This document shows, piece after piece, positions 23,457 through 23,512 of a stretch of DNA of 23,512 nt. Every line of letters starts with the position of its first letter. Position 1 is the stretch's first letter. A program made the translations under genes and the position numbers. The stretch comes from CAZGSN01 sp964371655 (GTDB taxonomy: Bacteria; Desulfobacterota; Binatia; HRBIN30), in the NCBI GenBank assembly GCA_964371655.1, contig CAYJOD010000098.1:1-23512 (forward strand), written 5' to 3'. The notes beneath the pieces are model-generated. The model was not told where the DNA came from and did not search any database. It saw only the letters and a program-made list of their open reading frames with translations.

Positions 23457-23512
23457 TGCTGGGGTGCTGGGGTGCGGGAGTGCTGGGGTGCTGGGGTGCT
23501 GGGGTGCTGGAG
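23457..23512. repeat. 8-base tandem repeat (TGCTGGGG) upstream of thiE
   Basis: Seven consecutive units of TGCTGGGG run to the window end, with variants in unit 3 (TGCGGGAG) and the last (TGCTGGAG). The array begins 6 bases before the thiE start codon and continues an unknown distance beyond the window. Copy number is likely to vary between strains. Confidence 0.9.

Overview
The window is high-GC DNA with Gram-negative-type genes: a WecB epimerase, RsmH, a YajD-type HNH nuclease, ThiE and large polytopic glycosyltransferases. It also carries many structured intergenic repeats. This fits a large-genome uncultivated soil or groundwater lineage of the deltaproteobacterial/Binatota kind. That placement is an inference from gene style and repeats, since no marker here settles it. 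I see no rRNA, tRNA, CRISPR array, transposase or phage gene.

Layout. (1) 118-4045: a large membrane glycosyltransferase of the GT39/PMT type, then, convergently, a UDP-GlcNAc 2-epimerase (wecB). (2) 4354-6051: rsmH standing alone outside any cell-division cluster, then a damaged toxin-antitoxin pair whose TumE-like toxin is frameshifted and whose HTH antitoxin is intact. (3) 6241-14575: three more large GT39-type proteins with added C-terminal beta domains. Two are full-length paralogues on the minus strand. The third lies between them on the plus strand, has Ser where the family has its catalytic Asp, and ends in a propeller-like region. (4) 15199-18041: an accessory stretch with a small hypothetical, a two-gene uncharacterised membrane module, and a YgiT-type zinc-finger protein coupled to a truncated DUF4258-type toxin remnant. 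(5) 18448-20170: a HAD phosphatase, a 650-base repeat-filled gap and yajD. (6) 20380-22713: tandem paralogues, each with one membrane helix, a low-complexity Gly/Ala/Ser linker and a C-terminal LamG/concanavalin-like domain. (7) 22813-23451: thiE, whose upstream sequence is an 8-base tandem repeat running to the window end.

Functionally, the four glycosyltransferases (about 9 kb in total), wecB and the two lectin-like membrane proteins suggest a region devoted to cell-surface glycans, with the glycosyltransferases using lipid-linked sugar donors at the outer face of the inner membrane. No polymerase, flippase or other nucleotide-sugar gene is present, so no complete pathway can be drawn.

The gaps between genes hold at least eight different repeat structures: inverted-repeat elements with arms made of short repeated words, REP-like cloverleaf palindromes, a CCCTCACCC family with three copies, and a tandem repeat. 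With two decayed toxin-antitoxin loci, they mark this as a plastic part of the genome.
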